A DNA stretch of 64,000 bases from contig NC_049990.1 in the NCBI RefSeq assembly GCF_000003815.2, positions 16,487,742 to 16,551,741 on the forward strand. Direction: 5' to 3'. Below, piece by piece: positions 38,416 through 52,500 of the stretch. The notes under the pieces are model-generated. The model was given only the letters and a program-made list of their open reading frames with translations, had not been told where the DNA came from and did no database searches. The stretch comes from Branchiostoma floridae (lineage: Eukaryota > Chordata > Leptocardii > Amphioxiformes > Branchiostomatidae). Both the position numbers and the translations under genes were made by a program. How positions within the stretch are numbered: position 1 is the stretch's first letter; the number at the start of each line of letters is the position of its first letter.

Positions 38416-38927
38416 NNNNNNNNNNNNNNNNNNNNNNNNNNNNNNNNNNNNNNNNNNNNNNNNNNNNNNNNNNNNNNNNNNNNNNNNNNNNNNNNNNNNN
38501 NNNNNNNNNNNNNNNNNNNNNNNNNNNNNNNNNNNNNNNNNNNNNNNNNNNNNNNNNNNNNNNNNNNNNNNNNNNNNNNNNNNNNNNNNNNNNNNNNNNN
38601 NNNNNNNNNNNNNNNNNNNNNNNNNNNNNNNNNNNNNNNNNNNNNNNNNNNNNNNNNNNNNNNNNNNNNNNNNNNNNNNNNNNNNNNNNNNNNNNNNNNN
38701 NNNNNNNNNNNNNNNNNNNNNNNNNNNNNNNNNNNNNNNNNNNNNNNNNNNNNNNNNNNNNNNNNNNNNNNNNNNNNNNNNNNNNNNNNNNNNNNNNNNN
38801 NNNNNNNNNNNNNNNNNNNNNNNNNNNNNNNNNNNNNNNNNNNNNNNNNNNNNNNNNNNNNNNNNNNNNNNNNNNNNNNNNNNNNNNNNNNNNNNNNNNN
38901 NNNNNNNNNNNNNNNNNNNNNNNNNNN
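38416..38927. other. Assembly gap (512 N)
   Basis: Bases 38415 and 38928 pair with 34180 and 33668 of the left arm, so 511 bases should be missing against 512 N. The gap is expected to hold exon 3 of copy D at about 38654-38854 (minus) and most of a MITE. ORFs drawn across it are meaningless. Confidence 0.97.
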
Positions 38928-39245
38928 ACTGTATAAAACTTTATAGTACAAACTTTTTCCCAACACAAATGAATATACGAATCCAATCAATTTAAACGAC
39001 CACTCTTCAGGATCAATCACTTCAGAAGGTAAACTCGCGAGAGTTACAAATACGTGATCTAATTAACACGTGATCTTGCGGATACGTGACGTCAGCAATT
39101 GGTCAAACGTGGTAGGAAGTTTATAACGCCCGTCTCTCTATGTAACTTCATTTGTTACATATGCATATGTTACTTAACTGATGCCAGTGTATTTTTTGTA
39201 ACATTTCTTCAAGTCACAAGTGTGATGAATGGATAAAAGGTTTAC

Positions 39246-39989
39246 TTCTTCAGCCGCGTCCAAAATAATTTCGTCTTCGGGACACTCAATCGTCTTATCT
39301 CCATCCGGGGTCTTGAAGGTCACCTTGTACGTGGCTCCTAATAAACAAACAAACTGGAGATTAAAATTGAGAAATATAAAACATACACCTTTAATGATAT
39401 TTGGAAGATATTGTCGGGTGTTTTTTGACTGTTTTAAAGGTTAGTCGACAATAAACAAAGGGCTCGTTGAAAATAACCCTTATCGTCCTATCTTAAACTG
39501 TGTCATAACATTTCGCTGTGACAACATGTGATAAGCAAGATGGCCGACCTATGACGTCACAAATCTTTATGGCGAAAACCATGGACTGGAGGCTAAAACA
39601 GGACGCTTTTTCTGCGTATTAAACAAGTAATAATTCAGATAGCTTTCAATGACACAATGGACGAATATTTTGATATATAGCTTTACGGAAAGCAAGAAGT
39701 TGAAAGAATTACAAGTCGCCAACACCGACAACGTTCAGAACACAGATAAAAGTCAGAACACTTCACCTCCACGTGTGCGCACATTCACGTCCAATGTCCC
39801 CATATCCGGTATCCCGCAGCCGAGCAGCGTAGCAGCGTCCTCTAGCGGTTTGCCGGAGTAGTACAGGATCTGTTGTTCCACGGGCAGACCCTCCAGCTTG
39901 AAGACTCGCTCCTTGATGTCCCGGATGGTTTCCTCTCCGGTGATCCCCAGAAGTCCATAGTTTTTCTTGCTTTGCACGAAAAGATGCAT
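39246..39989 (-). CDS. Ubl-ferredoxin fusion (copy D), exons 1 and 2; exon 3 in gap
   Basis: Exon 1 is 39989 down to 39767 (223 nt, as in copy C) and gives the full ubiquitin-like domain with RTRGG at its end; against copy C I see RDIKERV instead of RNIKERV. Donor gtgaag. Exon 2 is 39337 down to 39246 (92 nt): ATYKVTFKTPDGDKTIEC, PEDEIILDAAEE; donor gtaaac. Exon lengths, phases and splice positions equal copy C. Exon 3, with all four cysteines, falls in the 512-base gap. The visible part has no lesion, so this is probably a second working gene, convergent with copy C. Confidence 0.85.
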
Positions 39990-40009
39990 GATGCTGAATT
40001 TCCTACAAT

Positions 40010-40560
40010 AAAAAACATTTATAGGTAGGTTAAAAAGAAAATCGGCAGGTAATACAATGCAGCAGCAAATTAATGATGTACAAAACGTGGGCGTGGCGTA
40101 ACTTTTTGTATGGTACTTTGGTCAGTCCCCAGAGGCTCAGGGCTCGAATTTCTTTACCATTGTATCCTTAGAAAACCAAAGAAAGCATACAATTCTGTGG
40201 GACTAGTTTATTTGTCGAGACTGCTACGCATTATAAAATAGGACTAAAACTACCTAAATCACATCCAGGGACACACCAATATCCTGTGACCGCGGACCCC
40301 GCTGGTTCGAACGGGGAGTCGGCTATATATGAGAGGATTATATACAACCCCACATTTACCAGGAGGGGGGGGGGGCGCTACGTATAGAACTATCTGGTAC
40401 TTTGGATCTGGCGCTTTTACCTTTGTAGCTTTTGGAATGTTGAAAAATTGTCTTTTTGCATATTGATTCATAGTTAAGATACACCTCTTCTTCAACTAGA
40501 TCTCTTTTACATAACTTTGTGTAATAGTTGCTGCCATACATTGTACCATGTACAAATGTC
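40010..40560. other. Upstream flank of copy D
   Basis: Does not mirror the region before copy C, so the duplication ended at the Ubl exon. A ctggttcgaacggggagtc segment near 40310 has a B-box-like core but no surrounding tRNA fold that I can see. No gene recognised. Confidence 0.45.
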
Positions 40561-43500
40561 GCGCAATAAAGTTCTCTCTATCAATTTACAGCTAGGATAT
40601 ACAAACCTTCTCCAACAAGATCTGTTCAGTGTCACTGACGAAAACGAGTGTATGCTAGTGTTGAAACTGTTGAGCGAGATGCACATCAAACTGAGATAAC
40701 TACTTCCTGGGAATGTAGCTGCCTGGGGCTGTCTCAAAGACATATACAGACACAGACACCAGCGACTTTTTAAAAGCTCCCCATGTCCATATTGAAGAGA
40801 AATCTGATGAAAAAATGTAGTCGTAAGAAAATGGAACAAAGGCAACCAGGGCTTCCACGAACGACCGGTTATAGCAATGTGAATATGTCAAGCTATCTTG
40901 TCCACAACTATCTTACCGAAATATGATATATCCACTTAAATGTTTGCAGCGGTTGAAGGCGTTAAGACAATAATTAAGGCTGGAGGGCAGAGTTTTTGTC
41001 CGCGATATCCGGAGTCTATCTCCTGCGTCGTTATCAGAAATTACACCATTAGGAGAAGCATTCATGCAACACTTTTGAGTTAAAAGAGTGCGTCAAACTC
41101 CAATAAATAATTTTTTGTGTTCCTACTCACATTATATAAGTCATTATACCCTAAGTCCGAACGCATTACTTTTCCATATTTCTCATCTATAATATCTCAT
41201 GCAAAACAGGCAAAATACTACCAGAAGGCGATACATTACCCCTCCAAACCCCAACAACTTCATCAAACCGGTTGAGTGAGATGTTTTGCTCGTAACGCTG
41301 TGCTAAATTGTGATTTTCGAACAAAAAGAAGAAAGAGTCCACTACAGTGTTTTGCGTGCATGAAAGGATTGCTGCCTTTGGCTGCCCAAACATTGGCACA
41401 CACTGACCGAAACATCTGTAGACACTACTCCAAAAATATGCAAATAAAGACAACAACGACGTGTATAAAAGAGTTGCCCTTTTCTGTGCCCCTATTGAAC
41501 CGCTATCTGATAAGGAGTTGTAGTCAGAAGAGTTTTAGAATCGGTCGAGACCGCCAAACGCAACGAAAGCCTCCACCTGCAACTGAGCGTAGCGATGTTA
41601 ACATTTTCGGTGAATAGATTTGCAAACTGCAAAGCTCCCTTGCCTACATTTATCCACTACACCACAGCTATTTGGAGCGACGGAAGGCGTTAAGTCAAGG
41701 ATTTTAAGGCCGTAGCCTGGTAGGACACGGTATTCATCCGCGAACCCCACAGGACACAGAATTTATGTACGGATGAGTCGACTGCAGCGGACCGTGGACC
41801 TACACCGCATCACATTTATAAAAGATAGAGTGTTCAAACGGCAGTAAAGTCACCTCTTTGGCCCCAATTATCTCTTAGTTTACCTTAACTCAAACATTAT
41901 CGCTTTTCGTACTAATCTAGAGAACCCACTACTCTATGATTTCCACCGCGTCAAGTCACGCTACGTTCACTTAACATGATGCAAATCCTCATAGGCTTAC
42001 TCAGTTCTCCCCCCCCCTTAAAACTGTTCCACATACCCCTCTTCTCCCACTTAATTCTGTACAATAATCCCTTCGAATTAATTACTATTCTTTACCTTTT
42101 CTTAGCTTCTTCGCCGCTCTTTTTAAACTTAACCAAATTGATCTTCCGAACTTGCGACTGTCTTGTTGACTGGCACAGCGTAGAATAAACAGGTATCTCT
42201 TTTAATCACTACGTCATCATCACGTGAACATCACGTGAGAGATAAATCTAACCTGTTCTGTTAAATGCCATTCTTTTGAAAACGCAATTTTCTTCATTAT
42301 ATCATTACGCTCATTGAGTTCTTTCAGGCCCTTTAAGCACTACCCATTCTTCAGATTTATCCAGTCGAAACACAATTTTTAACCAAGTATTCATCCTATA
42401 GCCACTGAGGCAAAAACTGTCCTACATAGTAAGCGAATAGGCAGGCTTTCAGATCGTATGAATTGGAATGTTCAGGTAAGAATTTAGTTCAGAAGGCACA
42501 GCATTTATGTTGGGAGGAGTGAATGCAGTGGACCATGGCCCCAACTGGGCGCCATTTAAAAGGGATCCTCTAACCCATTCTTTATACTTAGCTTCCACTC
42601 CCTTGGAGATTACTTTTCGTTACCTTTTCTTAGCTGCTTCGCCGTTCTTTCAAAACTTGACCAAGCTGCTCTTCCGAACTTGCGACTGTCTTATTGACTG
42701 GCACAGAGTCGAATAAACAGGTGTCTCTCTTTATCGCTACACCATCATCACATGAACATCAGGTGACGGGTAAATCTAACCAGTTCTTTTACATGCCATC
42801 CTTTTGTAAACAAATATCTTACCGAAATATGATATATCCACTTAAATGTTTGCAGCGGTTGAAGGCGTTAAGACAATAATTAAGGCCGCAGGACAGACTT
42901 TTTGTCCGCGGTCTCCGGAGTCTATCGCCTGCGCCGTGATCAGAAATTACACCATTAGGAGAAGCATTCATGCAAGACTTTTAGGTTAAAAGAGTGCCTC
43001 AAACTCCAACAAATGAAACAATATTTTTGGATTTTCACTCATATTATATAAGTCATTATACCCTAAGTCCAAACGCATTACTTTTTCATATTTCTCATCT
43101 ATAATATCTCATGCAAAATAGGCAAAATACTACCAGAAGGCGATACAATACACCTCCAAACCCCAACAATTTCAGGTTGAGTGAGATGTTTTGCTCGTAA
43201 TGATGTGCAACATTCTCGAACAAAAGAAGAAAGAGTCCACTACGGTGAAAAAAACGTGATTAGCGTGCATGAAAGGATTGCTGCCTTGGGCTGCCCAAAC
43301 ATTGGCACACACTGACCGAAACATCTGTAGACACTACTCCAAAAATATGCAAATAAAGACAACAACGACGTGTATAAAAGAGTTACCCTTTTCTGTGTCC
43401 CTATTGAACCACTATCTGATAAGGAGTTGTAGTCAGAAGAGTTTTAGAATCGGTCGAGACCTCCAAACGCAACGAAAGCCTCCACCTGCAACTGAGCGTA

Positions 43501-46500
43501 GCGATGTTAACATTTTCGGCAAATAGATTTGCAACTGGAAAGCTCCCTTGCCTACATATATCCACTACACCACAGCTATTTGGAGCGACGGAAGGCGTCA
43601 AGTCAAGAATTTTAAGGCCGTAGGACACGGTATTCATCCGCGAACCCCACAGGACACAGAATTTATGTACGGATGAGTCGACTGCAGTGGACCGTGGACC
43701 TACACCGCATCACATTTATAAAAGATAGAGTGTTCAAACGGCAGTTAAGTCACCTCTTTGGCCCCAATTATGTCCTAGTTTACCTTAACTCAAACATTAT
43801 CGTTTTTCGTACTAATCTAGAGCAACCGCCATACTATGATTTCCACCGCATCAAGTCACGCTACGTTCACTTAACATGATGCAAATCCTAATAGGCTTAC
43901 TCAGTTCTCCCCCCCTTAAAACTGTTTAACATACCCCTCTTCTCCTGCTTAATTCTGTACACACACCCCCCATCGAATTAATTACAATTCTTTACCTTTT
44001 CTTAGTTTCTTCGCCGCTCTTTTTAAAACTCGACCAAACTGCTCTTCCGAACTTGCGACTGTCTTGTTGACTGGCACAGCGTAGAATAAACAGGTATCTC
44101 TTTTAATCACTACGTCATCATCACGTGAACATCACGTGACGGGTAAAGCTAACCAGTTTTGTTTCATGCCATCCTTTTGTAAACGTAATTTTCTTCATTA
44201 TATCATAACGCTCAGTGAGTTCTTTCAAACCCTTCAAGCACTACCCATTCATTTGAGTTATCCAGGCGAAAAAAAAAACAAATCTTAGCCAAGTTTTCAT
44301 CCTATAGCCACTGAGGCAAAACTGTCCTACATAGCAAGCGAATAGGCAGGCTTTCAGATCGTATGAATTGGAATGTTAAGGTAAGAATCTAGGTCACATG
44401 GCACAGCATTTATGTAGGGATAAGTCGACTGCAGTGGACCGTGGACCACCACTGGGCGCCATTTAAAAGATAGAGTGTTCAAACGGCAATAAAATCACCT
44501 TTTTGTCCCCAATTATCTCCTACTTTACCTTCACTCAAACATTTTCGTTTTTCGTACTAATCTAGAGCACCCGCCATACTTTAGATTTCCACCGCGTCAA
44601 GTCACGCTACGTTCACTTAACATGATGCAAATCCTCATAGGCTTACTCAGTTCTCCCCCCCCCCTAAAAACTGTTCAACATACCCCTCTTCTCCCACTTA
44701 ATTCTGTACAATACCCCCCCTTCGAATTAAGTACTTTTCTTTACCTTTTCTTAGCTTCTTCGCCGCTCTTTTTAAAACTCGACCAAATTGATCTTCCGAA
44801 CTTGTGACTGTCTTGTTGACTGGCACAGCGTAGAATAAACAGGTATCTGTCTGTATCACTACGTCATCATCACGTGAACATCACGTGACGGGTAAATCTA
44901 GCTAGCCGGTTCTAGTTACATGCCATCCTTTTGTGAACGCAATTTTCTTCGTTTGGTCATTAAACTCATTAAGTTCGCTCAGGCCTTTCAAGTACTACCC
45001 ATTCTTTTGAGTTATCCAGTCGAAACACAATGTTTAACCAAGTTTTCATCCTATAGCCTCTGAGGCAAAAACTGTCCTACATAGTAAGCGAATAAGCAGG
45101 TTTTCAGATCGTATGAATTGGAATGTTAAGATAAGAATTTAGGTCACATGGTACAGCATTTATGTTGGGATAAGTGGATGCAGTGGACCATGGCCCCAAC
45201 TGGGCGCCATTTAAAAGGGATCCTCTAACCCATTCTTTATACTTAGCTTCCACTCCCTTGGAGATTACTTTTCGTTACCTTTTTTAGCTGCTTCGCCGTT
45301 CTTTCAAAACTTGACCAAGCTGCTCTTCCGAACTTGCGACTGTCTTATTGACTGGCACAGAGTCGAATAAACAGGTGTCTCTCTTTATCGCTACACCATC
45401 ATCACGTGAACATCACATGACGGGTGAATCTAACCGGTCCTGTTACATGCCATCCTTTTGTAAACGTAATTCTCTTCATTTTGTCATTACGCTCAATGAG
45501 TTCTTTCAGGCCCTTCAAGCACTACCCATTCGTTTGAGTTATCCAGTCGAAACACAATGTTTAACCAAGTTTTCATCCTATAGCCACTGAGGCAAAAACT
45601 GTCTTACATAGTAAAGGAATATGCAAACTTTCAGATCGTATGAATTGGAATGTTAAGGTAAGAATTTAGGTCACAGGGTACAACATTTATGTAGGGATAA
45701 GTCGACTGCAGTGGACCGTGGACCTACACTGAACGACATTTAAAAGATAGAGTGTTCAAAGGGCAATAAAATCACCTTTTTGTCCACAATTATCTCCTAG
45801 TTTACCTTAACTCAAACATATTCGTTTTTCGTACTAATCTCGAGAACCCACTACTCTATGATTTCCACCGCGTCAAGTCACGCTACGTTCACTTAACATG
45901 ATGCAAATCCTCATAGGCTTACTCAGCCCCCCCCTTAAAACTGTTCCACATACCCTTCTTCTCCCACTTAATTCTGTAAAATACCCCCCCTTCGAATTAA
46001 TTACTATTCGTTATCTTTTCTTAGCTTCTTCGCCGCTCTTTTTAAAACTTGACCAAACTGATCTTCCGAACTTGTGACTGTCTTGTTGACTGGCACAGCG
46101 TAGAATAAACAGGTATCTGTCTTTATCACTACGTCATCATCACGTGAACATCACGTGACGGGTAAAGCTAACCAGTTTTGTTTCATGCCATCCTTTTATA
46201 AACGTAATTTTCTTCATTATATCATCACGCTCAGTGACTTCTTTCAGACCCTTCAAGCACTACCCATTCATTTGAGTTATCCAGGCGAAAAAAACAACAA
46301 ATCTTAACCAAGTTTTCATCCTATAGCCACTGAGGCAAAACTGTCCTACATAGTAAGCGAATAGGCAGGCTTTCAGATCGTATGAATTGGAATGTTAAGG
46401 TAAGAATTTAGGTCACATGGCACAGCATTTATGTAGGGATAAGTCGACTGCAGTGGACCGTGGTCCACCACTGGGCGTCCTTTTAAAAGACGTCCTGTAT

Positions 46501-49500
46501 CAAACGCCAACAAAGTCACACTTTTTGATCTCAGTTATCTCCTACATAACAATAATATATTCGTTTCTGGTACTTTCTAGCGGCTGAGCACTCTACTTAA
46601 ATTTCAACCGCGTCACTTTACGTTGTGTCATGATGCCAGGATAAATCTAACCTGTTCTGTTACAGGCCATCCTTTTGTAACGTAATTTTCTTCATGATAT
46701 CATTACGCTCATTGACTTCTTTCAGGCCCTTCAAGCACTACCCATTCTTCAGATTTATCCAGTCGAAACACAATTTTTAACCAAGTATTCATCCTATAGC
46801 CACTGAGGCAAAAACTGTCCTACGTAGTAAGCGAATAGGCAGGCTTTCAGATCGTATGAATTGGAATGTTCAGGTAAGAATTTAGTTCAGAAGGCACAGC
46901 ATTTATATTGGGATGAGTGAATGTAGTGGACCATGGCCCCCCACTGGGCGCCATTTAAAAGAGATCCTCTAACCCATTCTTTATACTTAGCTTCCACTCC
47001 CTTGGAGGTTATTTTTCGTTACCTTTTCGTAGCTGCTTCGCCGTTCTTTCAAAACTTGACCAAGCTGCTCTTCCGAACTAGCGACTGTCTTATTGACTGG
47101 CACAGAGTCGAATAAACAGGTGTCTCTCTTTATCGCTACACCATCATCACATGAACATCAGGTGACGAGTGAATCAGTTCTGTTACATGCCATCCTTTTG
47201 TAAACAAATATCTTACCGAAATATGATATATCCACTTAAATGTCTGCAGCGGTTGAAGGCGTTAAGACAATAATTAAGGCCGCAGGACAGACTTTTTGTC
47301 CGCGGTCTCCGGAGTCTATCGCCTGCGTCTTGATCAGAAATTACACCATTAGGAGAAGCATTCATGCAAGACTTTTAGGTTAAAAGAGTGCCTCAAACTC
47401 CAACAAATGAAACAATATTTTTGGATTTTCACTCATATTATATAAGTCATTATACCCTAAGTCCAAACGCATTAGTTTTTCATATTTCTCATCTATAATA
47501 TCTCATGCAAAATAGGCAAAATACTACCAGAAGGCGACACAATACACCTCCAAACCCCAACAATTTCAGGTTGAGTGAGATGTTTTGCTCGTAATGATGT
47601 GCAAAATTCTCGAACAAAAGAAGAAAGAGTCCACTACGGTGAAAAAAACGTGATTAGCGTGCATGAAAGGATTGCTGCCTTGGGCTGCCCAAACATTGGC
47701 ACACACTGACCGAAACATCTGTAGACACTACTCCAAAAATATGCAAATAAAGACAACAACGACGTGTATAAAAGAGTTACCCTTTTCTGTGTCCCTATTG
47801 AACCACTATCTGATAAGGAGTTGTAGTCAGAAGAGTTTTAGAATCGGTCGAGACCTCCAAACGCAACGAAAGCCTCCACCTGCAACTGAGCGTAGCGATG
47901 TTAACATTTTCGGCAAATAGATTTGAAACTGCAAAGCTCCCTTGCCTACATTTATCCACTACACCACAGCTATTTGGAGCGACGGAAGGCGTTAAGTCAA
48001 AAATCTTAAGGCCGTAGGACACGTTATTCATCCGCGAACCCCACAGGACACAGAATTTATGTACGGATGAGTCGACTGCAGTGGACCGTGGACCTACACC
48101 GCATCACATTTATAAAAGATAGAGTGTTCAAACGGCAGTTAAGTCACCTCTTTGGCCCCAATTATGTCCTAGTTTACCTTAACTCAAACATTATCGTTTT
48201 TCGTACTAATCTAGAGCAACCGCCATACTATGATTTCCACCGCATCAAGTCACGCTACGTTCACTTAACATGATGCAAATCTTCATAGGCTTACACTGCC
48301 CCCCCTTAAAACTGTTCAACATACCCCTCTTCTCCTGCTTAATTCTGTACACACACACCCCCCCCCATCGAATTAATTACAATTCTTTACCTTTTCTTAG
48401 TTTCTTCGCCGCTCTTCTTAAACTTAACCAAACTGATCTTCCGAACTTGTGACTGTCTTGTTGACTGGCACAGCGTAGAATAAACAGGTATCTGTCTTTA
48501 TCACTACGTCATCATCACGTGAACATCACGTGACGGGTAAAGCTAACCAGTTTTGTTTCATGCCATCCTTTTATAAACGTAATTTTCTTCATTATATCAT
48601 CACGCTCAGTGACTTCTTTCAGACCCTTCAAGCACTACCCATTCATTTGAGTTATCCAGGCGAAAAAAACAACAAATCTTAACCAAGTTTTCATCCTATA
48701 GCCACTGAGGCAAAACTGTCCTACATAGTAAGCGAATAGGCAGGCTTTCAGATCGTATGAATTGGAATGTTAAGGTAAGAATTTAGGTCACATGGCACAG
48801 CATTTATGTAGGGATAAGTCGACTGCAGTGGACCGTGGACCACCACTGGGCGTCCTTTTAAAAGACGTCCTGTATTAAACGCCAACAAAGTCACACTTTT
48901 TGATCTCAGTTATCTCCTACATATCGATAATATATTCGTTTCTGGTACTTTCTAGCGGCTGAGCACTCTACTTAAATTTCAACCGCGTCACTTTACGTTG
49001 TGTCATGATGCCAGGATAAATCTAACCTGTTCTGTTACATCATCCTTCTGTAAACGTAATTTTCTTCATGATATCATTACGCTCATTGACTTCTTTCAGG
49101 CCCTTCAAGCACTACCCATTCTTCAAGTGAGTTATCCAGTCGAAACACAATTTTTAACCATGATTTTATTCTATAGCCACTGAGGCAAAAACTGTCCTGT
49201 TGCCGAGCGGTGACTGACATTGAGTACGGTGAAACTACCGTGTATGGCGAGACTTTTTAGATTAACGGGCACGACTTGAATTACCGGGTAAGGTAAAATT
49301 TTCAACGCGTACGGCAGAAATTACCAGGTAAAAAGAGGTTTCATGGGGGTGTAATTCAGTGATCCCACGTTAGGTGTCAAGACCAATTCTGCTCATTCAA
49401 TCCCAGACATTCTATAACAGTACCAGTGTCGAGAGGATTTTACAGGGCCTTACGACGTTCAGCGACACCCTGGAAGAGACGGCTGTCAGGGGTGCTGCCT

Positions 49501-49590
49501 TCATCTGTCTCAGCCTTATTCTTCTCCTTGTACCCGATTTGATGTCAGGTAGTGGAAAAACAATGAAGAACTGAATCACGAAGCATCTAA
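40560..49590 (-). repeat. Right flank repeat array, part 1
   Basis: Reverse-complement relatives of 27.0-31.5 kb. Recurrent modules: aaagacaacaacgacgtgta (41448, 43360, 47752), catgatgcaaatcctcatag (41976, 43877, 44622, 45898) and the double E-box atcacgtgaacatcacgtga (about 42220, 44119, 44870, 46140). Large direct duplications are visible: about 42.4-44.0 kb and 46.8-48.3 kb share stretches without visible difference at offset 4394. The many 60-113 codon ORFs repeat with the units and have no family signature. Confidence 0.85.
49365..49558 (+). other. Exon-like segment inside repeat unit, copy 1
   Basis: GC-richer open stretch reading SVERILQGLTTFSDTLEETA then VRGAAFICLSLILLLVPDL, a short charged segment followed by a hydrophobic one. 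A possible donor (tcag then gtagtg) lies near 49548. The same stretch, nearly unchanged, recurs at 53408-53600. It looks like a captured or decayed coding exon; I do not recognise it. Confidence 0.35.
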
Positions 49591-52500
49591 GACAGCATTA
49601 AAGCAATGTTTCAAAGTTGACAGCGAATGCTCCCTATTCACATAAAGCCATAAAATTCATAATTCGCAATCAAGGACTTTATCAACTTTTTATTCAATAT
49701 CTGTATTCTGATATGCTGAAGAAAACTAGTGTATGCTAGTGTTGAAACTGTTGAGCGAGATGCACATCAAACTAAGATGACTGCTTCCTGGGAATGTAGC
49801 TGCCTGGGGCTGTCTCAAAGACACATACAGACACAGACACCAGCGACTTTTGAAAAGCTCCCTATGTCCATATTGTACAAAAATCTGATTAAAAACTGTA
49901 GTCGTAAGAAAATGGAACAAAGGCAACCAGGGCTTCCACGAACGACCGGTTATAGCAATGTGAATATGTCAAGCTATCTTGTCCACAGCTATCTTACCGA
50001 AATATGATATATCCACTTAAATGTTTGCAGAGATAAAAGGCGTTAAGACAATAATTAAGGCCGCAGGACAGAGTTTTTGTCCACAATCTCTGAGTCTATC
50101 GGCTGCGTCTTGATCAGAAATTACACCATTAGGAAAAGCATTCGTGCAAGACTTTTAAGTTAAAAGAGTGCCTCAAACTGCAACAAATGAAACAATATTT
50201 TTGGATTTTCACTCATATTATATAAGTCATTATACCCTAAGTCCAAACGCATTACTTTTCCATATTTCTCATCTATAATATCTCATGCAAAATAGGCAAA
50301 ATACTACCAGAAGGCGATACAATACACCTCCAAATCCCAACAACTTCAGGTTGAGTGAGATGTTTTGCTCGTAATGATGTGCAAAATTCTCGAACAAAAG
50401 AAGAAAGAGTCCACTACGGTGAAAAAAAACGTGATTAGCGTGCATGAAAGCGTTGCTGCCTTGGGCTGCTCAAACATTGGCACACACTGACCGAAACATC
50501 TGTAGACACTACTCCAAAAATATGCAAAAAAAGACAACAACGACGTGTATAAAAGAGTTGCCCTTTTCTGTGCCCCTATTGAACCGCTATCTGATAAGGA
50601 GTTGTAGTCAGAAGAGTTTTAGAATCGGTCGAGACCTCCAAACGCAACGAAAGCCTCCACCTGCAACTGAGCGTAGCGATGTTAACATTTTCGGCAAATA
50701 GATTTGAAACTGCAAAGCTCCCTTGCCTACATTTATCCACTACACCACAGCTATTTGGAGCGACGGAAGGCGTTAAGTCAAGAATTTTTAGGCCGTAGGA
50801 CACGGTATTCATCCGCGAACCCCACAGGACACAGAATTTATGTACCGATGAGTCGACTGCAGTGGACCGTGGACCTACACTGCATCACATTTATAAAAGA
50901 TAGAGTGTTCAAACGACAGTAAAGTCACCTCTTTGGCCCCAATTATGTCCTAGTTTACCTTAACTCAAACATATTCGTTTTTCGTACTAATCTAGAGCAC
51001 CCGCCACACTATGATTTTCACCGCGTCAAGTCACGCTACGTTCACTTAACATGATGCAAATCCTCATAGGCTTACTCAGTTCTCCCCCCCCCCCTAAAAC
51101 TGTTCAACATACCCCTCTTCTCCCACTTAATTCTGTACAATACCCCTTCGAATTAAGTACTTTTCTTTACCTTTTCTTAGCTTCTTCGCCGCTCTTTTTA
51201 AAACTTGACCAAACTGATCTTCCGAACTTGTGACTGTCTTGTTGACTGGCACAGCGTCGAATAAACAGGTATCTGTCTTTATCACTACGTCATCATCACG
51301 TGAACATCACGTGACGGGTAAATCTAGCTAGCCGGTTCTAGTTAGCTGCCATCCTTTTGTGAACGCAATTTTCTTCGTTTGGTCATTAAACTCATTAAGT
51401 TCGCTCAGGCCTTTTTAAGTACTACCCATTCTTTTGAGTTATCCAGTTGAAACACAATGTTTAACCAAGTTTTCATCCTATACCTTCTGAGGCAAAAACT
51501 GTCCTACATAGTAAGCGAATAAGCAGGTTTTCAGATCGTATGAATTGGAATGTTAAGATAAGAATTTAGGTCACATGGTACAGCATTTATGTTGGGATAA
51601 GTGGATGCAGTGGACCATGGCCCCAACTGGGCGCCATTTAAAAGGGATCCTCTAACCCATTCTTTATACTTAGCTTCCACTCCCTTGGAGATTACTTTTC
51701 GTTACCTTTTTTAGCTGCTTCGCCGTTCTTTCAAAACTTGACCAAGCTGCTCTTCCGAACTTGCGACTGTCTTATTGACTGGCACAGAGTCGAATAAACA
51801 GGTGTCTCACTTTATCGCTACACCATCATCACGTGAACATCACATGACGGGTGAATCTAACCGGTCCTGTTACATGCCATCCTTTTGTAAACGTAATTCT
51901 CTTCATTTTGTCATTACGCTCAATGAGTTCTTTCAGGCCCTTCAAGCACTACCCATTCGTTTGAGTTATCCAGTCGAAACACAATGTTTTACCAAGTTTT
52001 CATCCTATAGCCACTGAGGCAAAAACTGTCTTACATAGTAAAGGAATAGGCAAACTTTCAGATCGTATGAATTGGAATGTTAAGGTAAGAATTTAGGTCA
52101 CAAGGTACAACATTTATGTATGGATAAGTCGAATGCAGTGGACCGTGGACCTACACTGAACGACATTTAAAAGATAGAGTGTTCAAAGGGCAATAAAATC
52201 ACCTTTTTGTCCCCAATTATCTCCTAGTTTACCTTAACTCAAACATATTCGTTTTTCGTACTAATCTCGAGAACCCACTACTCTATGATTTCCACCGCGT
52301 CAAGTCACGCTACGTTCACTTAACATGATGCAAATCCTCATAGGCTTACTCAGTTCCCCCCCCTTAAAACTGTTCCACATACCCCTCTTCTCCCACTTAA
52401 TTCTGTACAATAATCCCTTCGAATTAATTACTATTCGTTACCTTTTCTTAGCTTCTTCGCCGCTCTTTTTAAAACTTGACCACACTGATCTTCCGAACTT

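Noticed and set aside
38363-39020. Long ORFs on both strands across the N run
   Set aside because: They consist of unknown bases; only the inferred exon 3 position is meaningful.
40240-40330. Possible tRNA suggested by ctggttcgaacggggagtc
   Set aside because: Only a B-box-like core is present; I could not build an acceptor stem or D arm around it.
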